Below, in pieces: positions 12,525-26,200 of a DNA stretch of 64,000 bases (its first letter is position 1; each line of letters begins with the position of its first letter). The stretch is from Stenocarpella maydis (Eukaryota; Ascomycota; Sordariomycetes; Diaporthales; Diaporthaceae): NCBI GenBank assembly GCA_002270565.1, contig NQMI01000018.1, forward strand, positions 186,001-250,000, given 5' to 3'. A program made the position numbers and the translations under genes. A model generated the notes under the pieces. It saw only the letters and a list, made by a program, of their open reading frames with translations, searched no databases and was not told the origin of the DNA.

Positions 12525-13016
12525 GGGGCTGGGGCTGAGGCCTCAGAGTCGTCCAATATTCAGGGGCAGCGTGAGAAACGGTGCGGTGCGGTGCGAGGCT
12601 AGAGGCGGGCCTCGGCGTCTGTCGTGAAAAGCTCCTGAGTCGCGTCGCTGTCGGCGATCCGGGGAAGAGAGGGTCGTCCCAGAGCGAGCCGAGTCGTCGG
12701 ACCGACCTGAGCCTCAAGACGACGAGTCGAGTCGGATGAGGTGGGACGAGTTCGCACGTGAAGAAGATGCACGGCTGACTAGCCAGCACAGCAGTGCTTG
12801 GGTGTTTCCGTTTCTGGATGAGCTGCGCAGAGTCGCTTTTAAACGAGTGTCGTAGTTTTGTCGTCCCAAACTCAAATTTTTCCCACCTCCTTCGTTCTTT
12901 ATGCTCTCCGTCCCGGGCCCCAGGGTCCCGGTTTACCAGCTCAGACCAGACCAGACCAGATCGGATCGGATCAAGGCTCGGCGCGCCGTGTCATGTGGCA
13001 CGTCAACCAGCAGCAC

Positions 13017-13055
13017 CAGCAGCAGCAGCAGCAGCAGCGGCGGCGGCGGCGGCGG
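13017..13055. repeat. (CAG)7(CGG)6 compound microsatellite
   Basis: Seven CAG units pass directly into six CGG units. It lies in non-coding DNA upstream of the bZIP gene. Confidence 0.95.
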
Positions 13056-13648
13056 CAGACCGGAGGGTGGCAGGATCGGTCAGAGCTAGACGCAGGTGCC
13101 GGTGCCGGCGCGGATGCAGATACAGATGCACGTGCAGATGCACATGCAGGTCCCGGATGGGGGGGGGTTTATTTCTCCCTTCCACAGACGGCGTACTCGT
13201 GCTGCGTGGTGTATTACTGCTCGGTATGGTACGCTGTGCTTATTCTTTTACTGACACGACACGACAGGACGGGACGGGATGGCGTACGGAGTATAATGGG
13301 CGAGGGCGGCAATGAATCAGAGCGTGTTTGGTGGACGACGAGGAGAAGGTGCAGTCCCGAGTCAGTGCCCATGCGAACGAGGGCTTTTTCTTCTCTCTCT
13401 CTCTCGCCATTCGGATCTCCTGCCTGCGTGTCCGTCCGTCCAGTCTAGTTCTTCTTCTTTCCCTCCACACCCTTTCTCTCTTTCTCTCTCTCTCTCTTCC
13501 CCCCCCCCTTCTTCCCCCCTTCCTTGTCTCGCCGTTTCCTCCCTCGGCAAGGCACAGTCCAGGCCCAGTCCGAGTCCAGGTCCAGGGCGCTTCATCTGGC
13601 TTCATCTCTCCCATTCCTGGCCCTTTTCCCCCTCAGTCTTCTAGTGCA

Positions 13649-13870
13649 ATGACCGCCATCGTTACTGCCGTCATCCCTGCTGCACGAGCTCAACGGCGCT
13701 GCATGGGCGCTGCCTGTCCGCCTCGTCGTGTGTGTACCCTCGGCATCTGCCCTGATATGGGTAGTGGAACGCTGTTAGGCCCATACTGTCAATGTGTCTG
13801 TGGGCGATCTACACCACCTGGTCAGGGATCCTGTCCAAGCTTTCCCCCTGGTGTCGCTTTGAGGGTCTAG
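13649..13870 (+). CDS. possible small cysteine-rich ORF (73 codons), unrecognised
   Basis: An ATG follows a pyrimidine-rich stretch ending in a CAG/TAG context, and the frame runs 73 codons with eight Cys (residues 18, 23, 29, 34, 47, 49, 51, 61). The N-terminus is only mildly hydrophobic and is not a convincing signal peptide. The same frame stays open upstream to about 13328, so openness is weak evidence in GC-rich DNA. No family is recognised. It could be chance or a small Cys-rich peptide gene. It converges on NIC96. Confidence 0.2.
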   Translation: MTAIVTAVIPAARAQRRCMGAACPPRRVCTLGICPDMGSGTLLGPYCQCVCGRSTPPGQGSCPSFPPGVALRV

Positions 13871-14225
13871 ATTGGGCATAGCATATACCTATTTCGCGAC
13901 CTCCCACACCACCATAATGTGGGACTTGAGATTCATTGTGATCAATCGACACACATGTCCGATCGCTCCGCGCAGTTCGCATCGTTAGGAGCCACACCAG
14001 ATGGTCCGCCTTGCCATCTACACTACACAGTAAAGTCGGCACATCTCTTGTCATGAATCCGCCAAGCCAGGTGGAATTAATGTTCGTCACGTTGTGACCA
14101 TTCTTGTATACGCATGTCGTCCGCCTCTGTGCCGCGCTGTCTCTGCTATTTCTATCATTCGCTCATGCCCCTTCTCATCAATCCACGCCACCTTCAGCTT
14201 CAGCACATATCTTCTAGCCTGTCCC

Positions 14226-17200
14226 TCAGTCCGCCGAAGCCCTGGCCAGCGCCTCCAGGAGGTGCGATGGGAACCTGTACCGCAGCTGGCTCGTATACGC
14301 CGTCAGGTCGATGCTCATCTGCTTCAGCTGCACCTGCAGGTCCTTGGACGTGCTCTCGTTGCCGCTGAACTGCCCGCCGCCCAGCCTCTCTCGCTGCCGT
14401 GTGCAGCACATTACCGTCCACATCAGCAGGTTGCCCACGTTGGCCGCCACCACCTGCGGCAGGCTTGCGAACTTGGCAGCATACGCCCGGATCGTCGACG
14501 GATCGCCGTTCGCCGTCAGGGGCAGGATCTCAAGCGTCTTGATTTGCTGTTGTTTTGGGCCCACATCGTTAGCCCTCCCTCTCTCTTCGTCGATCTTCCG
14601 TTCTTTCTGCGGGGCCAGTGTCAACTTACATCCAGGGCCTGTACCCACTGGCCAGCCCCAACGAGGCTCTTGATATCCGACATCTGCAGCAGCACACTAC
14701 ACGCCATGCGGTTGATCTCCTGGATGTTCTCCCGGAAGAACCGCTCTCCTTCGTACATGTTCATCATTGTCTTCGCCAGCTCCACGGGGTCGTCAATGGA
14801 CGCCAGGCTGAGGCTGCTGTTCACCTGTGCACCAGCCTGTCCGCCCTCGACACGTGGCTTGATTGGCTGCAGCCGCAGCGGCTCCCCGCCCACCTCTAAA
14901 GAGATGGCCTCGCTCAGGGCCCGCCCGACAATCGCTACCACCGTGTCGTAGTCCCCAGCCAGATGGTAGAGGAGAACGGCATCCGTCGTCCGCCCATTGT
15001 CGTTCGCGAAACGGCCTGCTTGCAGCGTGATGCTCCTGACGAATTCCCGCTCGTCTGGCAGGCCGATCAAGGAACCGCGGTTTTCTATTATGCCTGGAAT
15101 GCGCCGCCCATCCGGCCGGATGTCGCCAATCAGCTTGCTGAACTCCCTCGTCTCCAGCACAAGCTCGCGGAGAGCCTCGTGGCACAGCTCCGCGTGCTGT
15201 CTGCCGGCCTGCTGGTTGGGGTCGTCCAGGTTCAGGCATATTAGGATGATGTAGTCGACAGCCGCAGCCACGTTGCCTGCCCGGAAATCGCGCGTGTAGA
15301 AGCCCAACATCCGCCCGAAGCTGATCTGCGGTTGCTGGCGTGTGTTGTGTGTCAGGAGGTCGTTGTTGGCCATCATCGAGTCCGAGGCCCGCAGCAGCCC
15401 GTAGTACTCCAGCGCAATCGCAAAGTGAACCGCGTCCACGTAAGAAAACGAGTACAGGTACGCGATGGCCTGCTCAAACATCCCGGACATGATCTGCATG
15501 AAGAAGAACATGCCGAAGTTGCCGTTGGCATCGTCAACATTGTTCTTGGGAAAGTACTTCAGGCCGACCTCCTTGATGGTGTTTTGCACCTCGGCCAGCC
15601 CGAACGTCTCCCCCCAGATCTCCACCGAGCGGTCTCCCTCACGCGCGAGGTTGAACTGCAGCCACATCCAGTCGTAAACATCTGCGTTGAACCCCTCGAA
15701 GCTGCGGTTGCTCAGATCGCAGCGGCCGATGATCTTGTAACACGCCGCACGGTATGGATCGACCGTGTTCTCAGGAGCATTGCGGATGCGCTGGTTGAAC
15801 TCGGTATTGCACCTGTCCTGGAGCTGCCTCTTCAGACGTCGCTCCTCACTCGTGGCGTAGTCGCTAATGAAGGCTGGGAACGATCGGTCGATGCTCTTGA
15901 AGTGGTTCTGGTTGTCGTTTACATAGCGTGCGGCTTCATTGACATGACCCGAACGGAGCAGGTAAAATATGACCGCCCAGACGTACTCATCCTGGCCGTC
16001 ACGCCTGATCGACTGAAGGTCTGTGTTGTCGGGAGCAAGATGCTTGCCCTGGGCCAGAAGGCGCACATATGCCTTAATTTTGCTGACAACGTCCGGCCTA
16101 CCACCAAGTTGGGCATTGAGCGGGTTCTTAGCGATCTGCTGTTCTACCTGATCCATGAACTTCCTTTCAAGGAACTTGCTGGCGCCGGCCAGTATCCGCT
16201 TGCGCAGGGAAACCGTTCCTGGCGTGTTAGCTTCGAGGCTGAGGTAGACGCTGGAGAATTGTCTCTCGCTTGCCGTAGCATCTGCGCCGGGGGAGTCTGC
16301 ATCGGGGATCTCGCCGACAGTCAGTACCATGGCGCGGTAGGCGTCTACAAGATGCTCGCCGTGCCGGTCGCCTGATTTTGACTCGACCTCTGCGAGCTCG
16401 TTGAGGATCGGGTATGCCACGGCTTGCGACTGCTGACGGGCGTCGTTGAGCTGGTGGATCTTTTCGGCCAGCTTGAGCTGCTTCTCTCGCAAGTGGCGGT
16501 CGTCAGAGCCGCTGCCAGCCGCAGCGCCGCCCACGTCTGAGAACTCGGAGGCATGGGTACCGATCCTGCTGGGTGTTCCGATGACAGACCTCCCGAGACC
16601 AGACCGACCAAACGCGCTTTCTTTTGCCGTCGACTTGTCCGGGCCAGATGATAGCACACCCTTCCGCCGTGACCTGCCGAAGCCACCCCGCGACTCCCTC
16701 CCAGGTGAGGAGGCACCTGGACCACCAGCTGATGGCTGCTTCGACTTGATTCCGAAATGCTCGTAGATTCGCCTCCGCTGCGCCTCCCACTCCATAGTGA
16801 CGTTGTCCTCCAGGAACGCATCGAAGTCCTTGACGGACTTCTCCAGCCCGTCCGCGATCATGCTCAGTGTAGTCTTGTTCTGCAGGTTCGAGAGGTATGT
16901 CTCGATGTCCACCTCGCCCTGCGTCGCACCATAGCTGGACCGATCGAATCTTGAGGCCTGGAAGCCCAGGGAGCCGAGATCGCGCACCGCGGAGCCGGGG
17001 TCGACGCCGGAGGCGGCAAGAAGGTAGTGTGCGCGCCCGTCGAGCTGGCGGTCGCCGGTGCCCTCCTTGGGACCGAGCTTGCGCAAGCGTTGCCGCAGGT
17101 CGCCCAGGCCGAGATGCAAGCTTGGGAGGTCTTCCAGGGCCGCATTATCGTCAAATTGGACCCTCTTGTTCTTTGCCAGCAGACTGTCGAAGAAGGCACC

Positions 17201-17496
17201 GGTCGGGGCAGCCTGCTGCTGGCTTCCGTTCGCATTGGCTGCCTGGGCATCGCTAGTGTTTCCAAACAGGCTCTTTGATGTGTTATTCAGAGGATCGGCT
17301 TGGGAGGCTCCGAAGAGGTTGTTGCTTTGGGTCGCTGTGGTCGTGGTACCGAAGAGACTGGGGGCGGAGGTCGTCGCGGTTGCATCCTGGGGCGCGAACA
17401 GGCTGCCTGGAGCTGGAGCTTGGCTGGCCGGCTGGGAAGGGAACAGGCCCGATCCAGCTGCAAAGGGGCTGGGTTTGGCAGCAGCCTGGTTGCTGG

Positions 17497-17530
<34 letters not shown>

Positions 17531-17611
17531 CAACCCGGCGAACAGGCCTCCGCCAGTTGAGCCCGGCTGGTTGGTCGCCGTGGTGTTGTTGAGGTTGCCG
17601 AAAAGAGACAT
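14226..17611 (-). CDS. nic96: nucleoporin NIC96 / Nup93
   Basis: Linker scaffold nucleoporin of the inner ring of the nuclear pore. Two minus-strand exons, 17611-14630 and 14546-14226, separated by an 83-nt intron, give 1100 aa, about the size of Chaetomium thermophilum Nic96 and longer than yeast Nic96 (839 aa). The N-terminus is disordered with FG-like motifs (SLFGNLNN, SLFGTTTT, NLFGAS) and an 11-Asn run. In the family this region carries short linear motifs that anchor the Nsp1 channel complex and Nup188/192. The rest is an alpha-helical solenoid, with typical stretches such as YVWAVIFYLLRSGH and YLYSFSYVDAVHFAIALEYYG. The acceptor CAACAG at 14552-14547 was chosen because it keeps phase 0 and joins WVQALD to QIKTLEILPL. 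The start at 17611 is the first ATG of the frame. Confidence 0.97.
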
Positions 17612-18159
17612 GTTAACTGCGGCGGCGTGCACAGCGACGGTCGAGAGAAGGTGGCGGGAGCAAGGCAGGATGAGGAGACACGTCGACTGCACGCGTTGGG
17701 GGAAGTTAGGTTCGCGGCTGTCTCAGCAACTTTTTTTGTTTACCCTGGCATGGGTAGGTGCTGTGTACTTTGGAGATGCTCCAGCCAGGTGGGGGTGCAA
17801 CCTGGGGCTGCAGCACAAGCCGGCCGGCAGGCGCTGAGGCCCTCAAACCCCACGGGCCCAGCTGAGGAGCTCCACAAGTCACATACCCAGACACCTAAGC
17901 CCCCGCATACAACACACCACAACGAAGAACATCAACGTTGCTTGCCTCAGTAAACACTTTTGTGGATATTCTCGTCAATTTGTCAGACCCTTCCCAACGC
18001 CCGCTTTATCCTCAATTCCTTCCTGCCTCCATGCTGTTGTTGCACACAACTTCCTTGATCCTTTCAGCATTTTTGTGTGTTGAACCACTCCAATTACTCG
18101 GCAGCGAGTGGGTCTTGATCATATAGGTTCAATCAACACAGTCCAGGAAGGGTCTGGGC
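17612..18159. other. NIC96 promoter / kinase 3' region
   Basis: About 550 bp between two minus-strand genes. It holds the NIC96 promoter and the 3' UTR of the kinase gene; no coding signal or repeat is seen. Confidence 0.6.
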
Positions 18160-20097
18160 CTACTCCTTCTTCCCCCTTGCGCCACCGTTCACGATGCCCT
18201 TGAGGGCTTCGTCAACCTGCTGCCTGTACTCGCGCTGAGTCCGGCACTGCTCCAGGAACACCTGGTACTTGGCCTCGAGCAGCTTCTTCTTGCCAGGGTT
18301 CTGGTCCCCCCGGACCGTCTTGCCCGGCTTGCTCATGCGGTCCATAATGTCCCACAGGGGCTCCGTCTCGCCCTTCTCATCCGCGCTGGCCGCCTTGGCC
18401 CCCAGCATCGCCGCCCCGTGCACCACCGCCGCGTTGACGTACTTGGGGACCAGGACCGGCATGTCGCACGCCGTCGCGATGAGGTCCATGAGGATGTCGT
18501 TCTGGCACTGGCTGCCCGACATGAAGATGCTGAGGATCGTGTGCCCGGACTCGTTCATCTTCTCGATGATCTGCCGCGTCTGCAGCGCGATGAACTCCAT
18601 CACCGAGTAGTAAAGCAGCCCCAGCCCGTCCTGCGTCTTGTCGCTGCTCATGCCGACCACCGCACCTCTCATGTTGGGGTCTGCGATGGGCGACCGGTTG
18701 CCCCAGAGGTCGCCGTAGAAGAAGTAATGCCGCGTGAGGTAGCCCATGAACGGGGCCTCCATCCGCTCGTGCAGCTCGTGCAGGCTCTCATTCAGGAACT
18801 CGTAGACGTTCTTGCCGAGGGCCTTTGCACTGGCCAGCGTCTCGGTGTACGCCGGATGGGTCTCGAGCATGTACTTCAGCAACTCGCCCGTCGCTGACTG
18901 CCCGCCCTCGGCCATCCAGTGGCCCGGGATCAGCACGTCCCGGTACGGACCCCAGACACCAGGGACGAAGACGGCATCCCTGGACATGGCGAGGTGACAG
19001 GTCGACGTGCCCGCCACAGCCGCCAGCCGCGTGAAGGCCTGGCTCACGTCGTTCTTGGCGTGGCTATCATCCAGGTGGTCTGGGCCGAGCTTGACCTTAG
19101 CGCCCACGGTTCCGATCCATCCGGCGTAGGCGTCGATGACGCCACTGCCTACGGCGATGCCGGCGGGCAGGCCAAGCTGCGAGGCAGCTTTCTCAGAGAG
19201 CGGCCCGACGAGCTCGCCTGCGCTCTTGTACGTGCCGTTCTGCGATTTCTGGTCAGCCTTGGCGGTTCTATACTTGGGATATCGACATGGTTGTTCAAAA
19301 GAAAGGGCTCACCACCCCGTCCACGCCTCCCACGCGTTTGAAGTTGTCCTTCGCCAGGTCGCCCAGGCCGATGGAGTGGTAGAAGTCCTCTTGCCAGCCC
19401 TTGACACTGCCGTCGACACCCACAGGCACGAAGCCCTGCTTGCAGACGGTGCTGCAGTAGCTCCTGGCATCCTTGCCAGTCGCGAGGTGCGTCAGTGCGT
19501 CCGCGAGGTCGTAAAACTTGCAGCGGTCAAACAGCTCGGGTGGCATGTGGTTCTTGAGCCAGAGCACCTTCGGGATTTCCATCTCCACGCTCATGGTGCC
19601 GCCGACGTAGCGGAGGAGATTATGGCCGGTCGCGTTGATCTTCTCCGTCTCCTCGATCGGCCTGTGGTCAAGCCAGAGGATGACGTTGCGGTCGTTCCCA
19701 TCGTTGGTAAAGTCAGGTCCCGTAACAGGGACTGGCTCATCTGTGTCGTGGGTGAAAACTGCCAGGGAGCAAGTCGCATCAAACCCGATTCCCTTGATAC
19801 TCTCTGGTTTGGCGGAGGATTCGGCGACAACTTTCTTCACACAATAGCAGATCGCGTCCCAGATGTCTGTGGTTGATTGCTCCTGCGTGGCAACGGCTGT
19901 GTTAGTTGCGGATCCAGTCATGATGGCTTCAAGTTCTCACTCACATAGTGGGACGCCTCGATCCCGCTCACGGGCTGCCATAGCTTGATGTCCTTAGCGG
20001 CCAGCCCCTTGATCTCCCCCGAGTTGTCGATGATGCAGGCCCGAGCAGAGCCCGTGCCGACATCGATGCCGATGTAATGTGCTTGGTGTCTGTCCAT
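18160..20097 (-). CDS. FGGY-family carbohydrate kinase (D-ribulokinase type)
   Basis: Three minus-strand exons, 20097-19945, 19882-19313 and 19248-18160, with introns of 62 and 64 nt, give 603 aa. The N-terminal ATPase-fold motif GIDVGTGSARA is at residues 10-20. The second exon starts with EQSTTDIWDAI and carries IGFDATCSL and LWLDHRPIEE, typical of the FGGY/ribulokinase branch (yeast YDR109C, human FGGY). The C-terminal half has FMSGSQCQNDILMDLIA, matching the second FGGY signature region. The expected reaction is ATP-dependent phosphorylation of a ketopentose or related sugar, with D-ribulose the substrate for human FGGY; substrate assignment here is by homology only. It is cytosolic, with no signal or membrane segment. 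Both introns keep phase 0. Confidence 0.95.
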
Positions 20098-22212
20098 TTT
20101 GTTTGTTGCATTAGCTGCTGCTGCTTCGCTGTAACAAGTTGTTTGGTGGGGTCCACGCTTGTGGGATGATGTTGCAGAGCTTCGAGTCTCAGGGCTGGCT
20201 ACTAACTCCTCAGTTGTGGGCAGATTCGTGTCTGACTTCATAGTGAATCAGATGCAAGTCTAAGCCACTTTGCGATGCTTCTTCTGGGCTTGATAAGCAG
20301 ATGGGGCGAGAGTGCTCCAAACGGTCACAGTGATGAAGCTGACAGTCAGCTTGCCTATGTCTTGTGTCTTCTGCTGTGCAACGTGGGCTGTGAGGCTTCC
20401 AGGGAGGCCGGTGTAATGATTCTGGTGTAGATATCGGGCACCAACACGCAAGCCCTCAGGGATGTGACTCGAGGATCAACAATACCAAGGAGCTTATGTG
20501 GTTCACTGAGGCACTCATCAAAAGGCAAAGAGAGTGTGTGATTGCTTTCTGCAGGCCCCTCAACAAGCTGATGAGCCCTCCTAAATCCTATTTGGTATGG
20601 CTCCCTCCCCGTCACCTGTCGGACGGCGCTGAGCTATGGGGACAGGAGAGGCACCTGTGCAAGGTTCGGAGGAAGCTTTAGCTAGTCGTGCGTTCTAGAA
20701 GAACCCAACCGTAGAGTGCCTGCATCTTGGCCCCTCTTTCACCCCACTTGTAACGAGCCGCTGGCGTGGCCATTGGTGTTTGTGTCCTATCAGTCTGTCA
20801 GTCGGGAATAAAGGTGGTCCTAGGCCCTATATGGCCCCGACACACGTCTGCAGAAGGAGAGATATCAAGAGCCTCTGTCTGTTGCCCACCCCCCCTCACC
20901 TCACCACATCCTCTTGGCCGATGGATCGGATGGTCTTTTGCTGCTCTCTAGTGTATGAATCCATCATCTACAAGACAGGCGGGCGCGTGCCGCCAAGAGC
21001 CCAGGCCGCATCCTCCGAAGCGAGGGATCTGCGGAGAGACAATGCCGATCAGGACGGCTCGGCCGCCCATGAGCTTGGGGACATCACCCCATCAGCCCCA
21101 TGGGCTGGCTGCGCCCTAGGACCAGCCCTTTGTCCGCCCGCCTCGATTCCTATACGATCTGCAGCTGCCGAGATGGGCCTTGGGCAGACCCCCGCGTTGG
21201 GGTATCGCGGGGTGACTGTCGCCCGTACGGTCGTCCGCTGGTGGCTGCAGCTGCTGGAGTGTTGGACTGCAAAAGCATTCACAGTACAGCTTGCAGGGAC
21301 CCCGGAATGTATTGCGGTCGAGACCATACAGAGCCCTACTCGTAGAGATAACACGAGCTCGTCTTCTCGTATCATGTAACTATTATCTATCATGTGAGAC
21401 ACATGTTGTGTTTCCGTACGTTGTCTTACCCACGTGTCGGAACTTTCTGGGCACTATCACTCTGCACTAGACGCTGATATCCAGCATGGCTTGAGGATGT
21501 TGGGTGAGAGGGATACACCGGCCGGTAGAGTGTACGGGATGGGTTTACTGAGCATTCTTACTCGGCGGTTCCTGGCTAGGAGCTGGAAGGCCGTCCTCCC
21601 TGAGTTTTCGATAGACTCCATTGTCGATGCCCAATGCCGGGGACAGTCGTATGAGCCATGTGAGCCGGGTTTCCGTATTCGACAATTACGAAGCTTGTCA
21701 GTCAGCGCAATTGGTGCAGGTCAGACCTTCACGATTGTCTCCCGGACCGTACGCACCTTTGGCCCAATCGAAACCAGCGGAACCGCCTGGGTCAGATGAC
21801 TGAACGATGGGTGGTCACAAATCCTGCTTGTTCGGATTGCCTCAGCATGGCTCTCTCTCCGTCAAGGTTCTCGGTGCCAAGGCGTCGACTGCAAAATGAG
21901 CACTCTGGTTCGAAAACCCACACACATTGGAAGATCCAGGTAATACCTGCGAGACAAAAAGGGGGTGACGGTACTAGCTGCTGGCCAACTGAGTCAGATA
22001 GGAACAAAATTCGAAGAATGCAGTGCACGAGGCTGACCTCTTTTGGACCCTGGCTGACGGTGGCTGCTGCTTCCATGAAACCGAAGCGTACAGTTGCCTG
22101 AAAAAGCTCAGACGCCTCATCGATTTCAATCAACGACCACCGACGGACAGACCGACAACAGGCCGTCTTCCCGACCGCCCACCCACGAAAGCCAGCAACG
22201 ACCGTGCTGGAC
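20098..22212. other. divergent promoter region, no gene seen
   Basis: About 2.1 kb between the kinase (minus) and SMN (plus). Frames of 100-200 codons exist but show no domain or splice logic, and their composition looks like random GC-rich DNA. Confidence 0.55.
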
Positions 22213-23229
22213 ATGCACGAGATGGATGAGCCGATAAATGAGATGGCACATGATGATGTCTGGGACGACTCAGCCCTCATCAGGTCCTGGGATGAGGCTT
22301 TGGACGAGTACAAGGTACGTACCACCAACCTGCGCCGCGAGAGCGTCTGTGGGTGGGTGTGCGCGTGCGCAGGCCGATGCCAGACGACCCCGCGAAAAGC
22401 CACTCCCCAAGATCACCGTCGTGCGAAGTCGAGACTGATTGGCGAGCGCGCAGAAATACCACAGCATCCATGCAAGCGGAGGAAGGCTGGAGGACCTTCC
22501 CGAGTACGTGCGACACCAGCAGTTGACCCTTCAGACCCGGTCCGAACTCTATACTCACTGGCCGACCCGCTCAGCTCACTCGTCGTCGCAGGTATTCACA
22601 GGATGCCAAGCCTGAAACGGGCGGCGCGCACCACCGGTCTGAGCTGACATCGGACGGAAATGCACCCTCGAACGAGCCGGCGCAGGACCACCGCGAGGAG
22701 ATCACCGCGGGAAGCATAGATGATGCTACCAAGGTAGGTCCCGATCGCATTGGTGGACCGCTGCAGAGAGACACACGCCAGCCCTCTTCCCTGATTGATT
22801 GCCCTTACCCTAGAGGCAATCCCAGGAGATCCCAAAGCTTGGCATCTGAAGCCCTCCGTGTCCCACCTGTCGATCCGGATAGCTGACGGCTGGCCTATGA
22901 CGGCTGGTGGGGGATAGGATGGCATAAACGATGGCGTGGCCAGCAGCGGTGGCGACGGCACTGGCGACGGCGCCGGAGGAAACAACATGGCGCCGCCGCA
23001 AGGTCTGCTGGGCTCTGGTACGTTGTAGAACATTGCGGACGCGCATCTATCTGCTTGTCGCTGTCCTTGCCTGTTACGCGAGATGCGCCTCCAAGACTTG
23101 CCAGGACTGACTCATCTGGATCAACCAGTGCAAGACGAAGGCCTGAAGAGGCTTCTCATGTCTTGGTATTACGCGGGATACTACACGGGGTTGTATGAGG
23201 GCAAACAGACCCGCCAGAACCAGCAGTAG
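22213..23229 (+). CDS. smn1: survival motor neuron (SMN) orthologue
   Basis: Core subunit of the complex that loads Sm rings on spliceosomal snRNAs. Five small exons, 22213-22314, 22454-22503, 22592-22733, 22918-23017 and 23129-23229, give 164 aa. Exon 1 and exon 2 join to read DDVWDDSALIRSWDEALDEYKKYHSI, the N-terminal Gemin2-binding segment. The last exon encodes LLMSWYYAGYYTGLYEGKQ, the YG-box oligomerisation helix. The middle is short, Gly/Asn-rich and has no Tudor domain, as in Schizosaccharomyces pombe Smn1 (152 aa). None of the exons is long enough to stand out as an ORF, so automated calling could miss it. The start could equally be the second ATG at 22222. The 184-nt third intron is the least certain junction. 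Confidence 0.9.
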
Positions 23230-26200
23230 CCAGGCCAAGGCGCCAGCCCCCCGGCCGTGATCGCCTGGCCAAGCCTCGCATCGCGCATCACGGGCATGGT
23301 ATCGCCGGCTGGGAGCCTGCGCGGAAGCACGTTCAACGCGGGGCTGAGCATCGGATGCAAGCCGGGACGAGGGCGCGGCGGGCCATCACCAAGCCGTGGC
23401 GTGGGATTTTGTCAGTCAAGGGAAACAGATCTTCCTGGCCGGGAGTTCGGAAGTCGTGCAGAAGGGGCCATGGTTGGGTATAATACCCTGAGTAAGGCGG
23501 GCACATTGCTAGGGGAGTGCCTTTAATCCAAACCTCCCCTGATCTACCTTCAGGACAGGGTTTCTGTAACGGCTCGCGTAGCAGCACCGAGGGGACGTGC
23601 TTGTGCTGCGCTAGCCCAGCAGCTAAGAGCTAAGCTGTTCGTGGAACATGCAACCGAGGAGGGTATAGGCCAGGAAGCAAAAATCCCAACAAACACTGGT
23701 TTTTTAGCCAATGCACAAGACAGGGCAGACTACGAACCAACGTCCAGCTCAACTTCCCGGCAAGGAATATTAGGCCTGAACGATTCAGACGGTGGCGCTG
23801 ACCTCAGCCCCGAGGGTGGTGTATGTTCGGGGAGTACTTCGCCATGACAGAATATGAAACCAGCCATACTCTGGGCCGCTTGACACTGGGTCTCTCACCG
23901 GGCCTGGATGCTATGTACATCACGCAGCTGAGCTGTGATTGTGTGAGCAGGACGATCTAATCAACCAAGCCCTGGATAGATATTCCAAAACCCCTCCCCC
24001 CCCCCTGATCGATAATCAATCATCTCTGGCAGGCATGTTAGCGTGCCCCCGAAATCTGGTGATTATGACTTCATGTAAACGTCCAATGTTTCCCCCACGG
24101 CCGGATCGCAGCCCCATCCGTTTCCGACTGGGGGGCCGACGGGCTTGAACATTTGGAAGCGGAGGATAGGTACATACACTAGTAAAGGGGGAAATCCTCA
24201 GAAACGATTGACCTGTCAGGCCCCTCGCCGAGAGCGACCTCCCTATATGGTTAAGAGATTCAAGCCTGTCAGCATGGGCAGGCAGGCCGGCAGGCAGGCT
24301 TGTGGTACAGATAGATACTTTATCAAGCACGTAGCGACAGCAGCAGCAGCAGGAGCATGACGGGTAGTTGGGACCAAACGTCAAGAGTAGGGTCTGTCGA
24401 AGAGATTCTCCGGACTGATGCGTCGCGAGCAATTCTTGAGGGGACCTGCCCTCGAACGTCGACGCCGGCCAACCCGCGTCGTTACAGAGTTGTACGCAGG
24501 GCTGTAGGGCATCTGCCCGGTCCCAGTCCGAACTCTTCCGCCCTCCCTCGGCAACGGCTCATCTCTTTTGCCAGAGCCTTTGGACCGGCTCTGAACGGGG
24601 AGCATGTACACAGGCCGCTAGCGAGGCGACGCCGGGGACGGAGTGTGATTCTTGTTAGGGCGCGGCGTAGAGCAGTTTCTCCACAGTTGAGACCAGACGA
24701 ATTATGCCCGTTGTCGTCTGGTCTCCCGGGCCCCGGTATACTAGACGACCCCCTGGTATGCGCAACCGTTTGAGGAAGCCTAGGCACTTGCGGCGAATGG
24801 CCGGCCCAGCTCGAAAGGGCGGCCTCCCAGGGCGGGGCACAATACAGTAGTATAGACAACGTCAAGAAACAAAAGGTACTGTAGGGTAGTAGGCGGGCCA
24901 CAGGCGAGAAAGAGTGGCGCAGCCTCCACGGGGCCAAGAGATGCCGAGATAAAGTTCCTACTGCCCAGCTGGTCAGGGCCGTGGTTGCGAGCCACGCGGA
25001 AGACGAAGATGCCCTGGCCAGACTAAAGATAGACCCCACCAGAGACATGCCCAACGGCCGGCTGCGGTGGTGATTGTGCACGTTGCGTTGCAGGCGCCGG
25101 ACCAGCATGTAAGATGGGACCCCCGAGATTGGTGCAAGCAGCAGCGGAGATGTCGGGGTGAGGCTAGTGCAGTTTGGTTCGGGAACTCTAAACGTTATTT
25201 GGAGGAGCCGCAATTGCACTGTCTGTATTGTCCACTAGCAGTGCCAATAGTCCCTCAGTGTAGCCGGATTGAGTCTCTGGTTTAATTTGTGGTCCCAAGG
25301 GAGTCGAAACCTCTGGATGATGGCTGGCTAATACCATCATGACCGAGAGCAAACGAACCTAGACAACAATTGCCTTCGGTGCTGATCTCCCTGTGCGCCG
25401 AGGAGATGGGGAGGTGGACTGGAGCGTGCTGTGCCTTGGTTCGGCTGCGACGAGACCAGCGTCGCTTGTTCGGGCTGGCAGGGCGACAGGGCGACAGGGC
25501 GATTGGCGCCCCCGCGTGCAGCGTGCGTTTGGTGGCGGCGGAATGCCAAACACGATGCGAGACGCATCTGTCACAGCACGACTCCTGCACTGCTGTGCCA
25601 GGACTGGGGCCACCAAGTCAGCAAGTCAGCCATTGGGCGGCGTGGGGTGCAGCCACACGGGGAGCCCCTGTTGTCGGGGGGGGGGCCCTCTTAACTCTTT
25701 CTGTGCATGCTGGCCGGGCCCACGGCTCCGTCTTGAAGCCGCTTGTCTGGCCTGTCTGGCTTGTCTCATGATTTGCCCACAAGACTCGGTGCAGCATGTC
25801 TGGCCGGGTGTGCTGCCCAGCGTCTGTCTGGTCCAGAAGCCAGGGGCCGCAGCTTAAGCGTATCTTGCTTTAGGTTGGGATGGCAACTGCTTGCCGCGTC
25901 TCAACCGGGATATGTGTGTACCTGTGGCCACACCACCCAACACCGCACCACACATGTACCTACCCCTTCTCGACTTGCACACACATACTACGCTGGGTGG
26001 GTGGCTATGTACAGACAAGGCTCCCGCCCAGCCTCGCAGCCGCCTCCTCCTCCTCCTCCTCCTCCTCCCCGGCCTGCTTCTGGTCGGACCCAGTCGTGCC
26101 CGGCGGCTGATCCATGTACGGATGATTTGCTGGTCCTGTTTCGAGATAGCCTCCTGTGCCTAGGGGTGCCCCAGAGACATCATCCTGTCCCTTCTCGTCC

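Larger units (their letters stand above)
12226..14225. other. bZIP promoter side and NIC96 3' side; microsatellite-rich
   Basis: Two kilobases between the bZIP start and the NIC96 stop. It contains a CAGGCT hexamer array, a CAG/CGG array, several CT-rich runs (13390-13510) and one possible small cysteine-rich frame (13649-13870). Long frames elsewhere here are low-complexity products of the repeats. Confidence 0.55.
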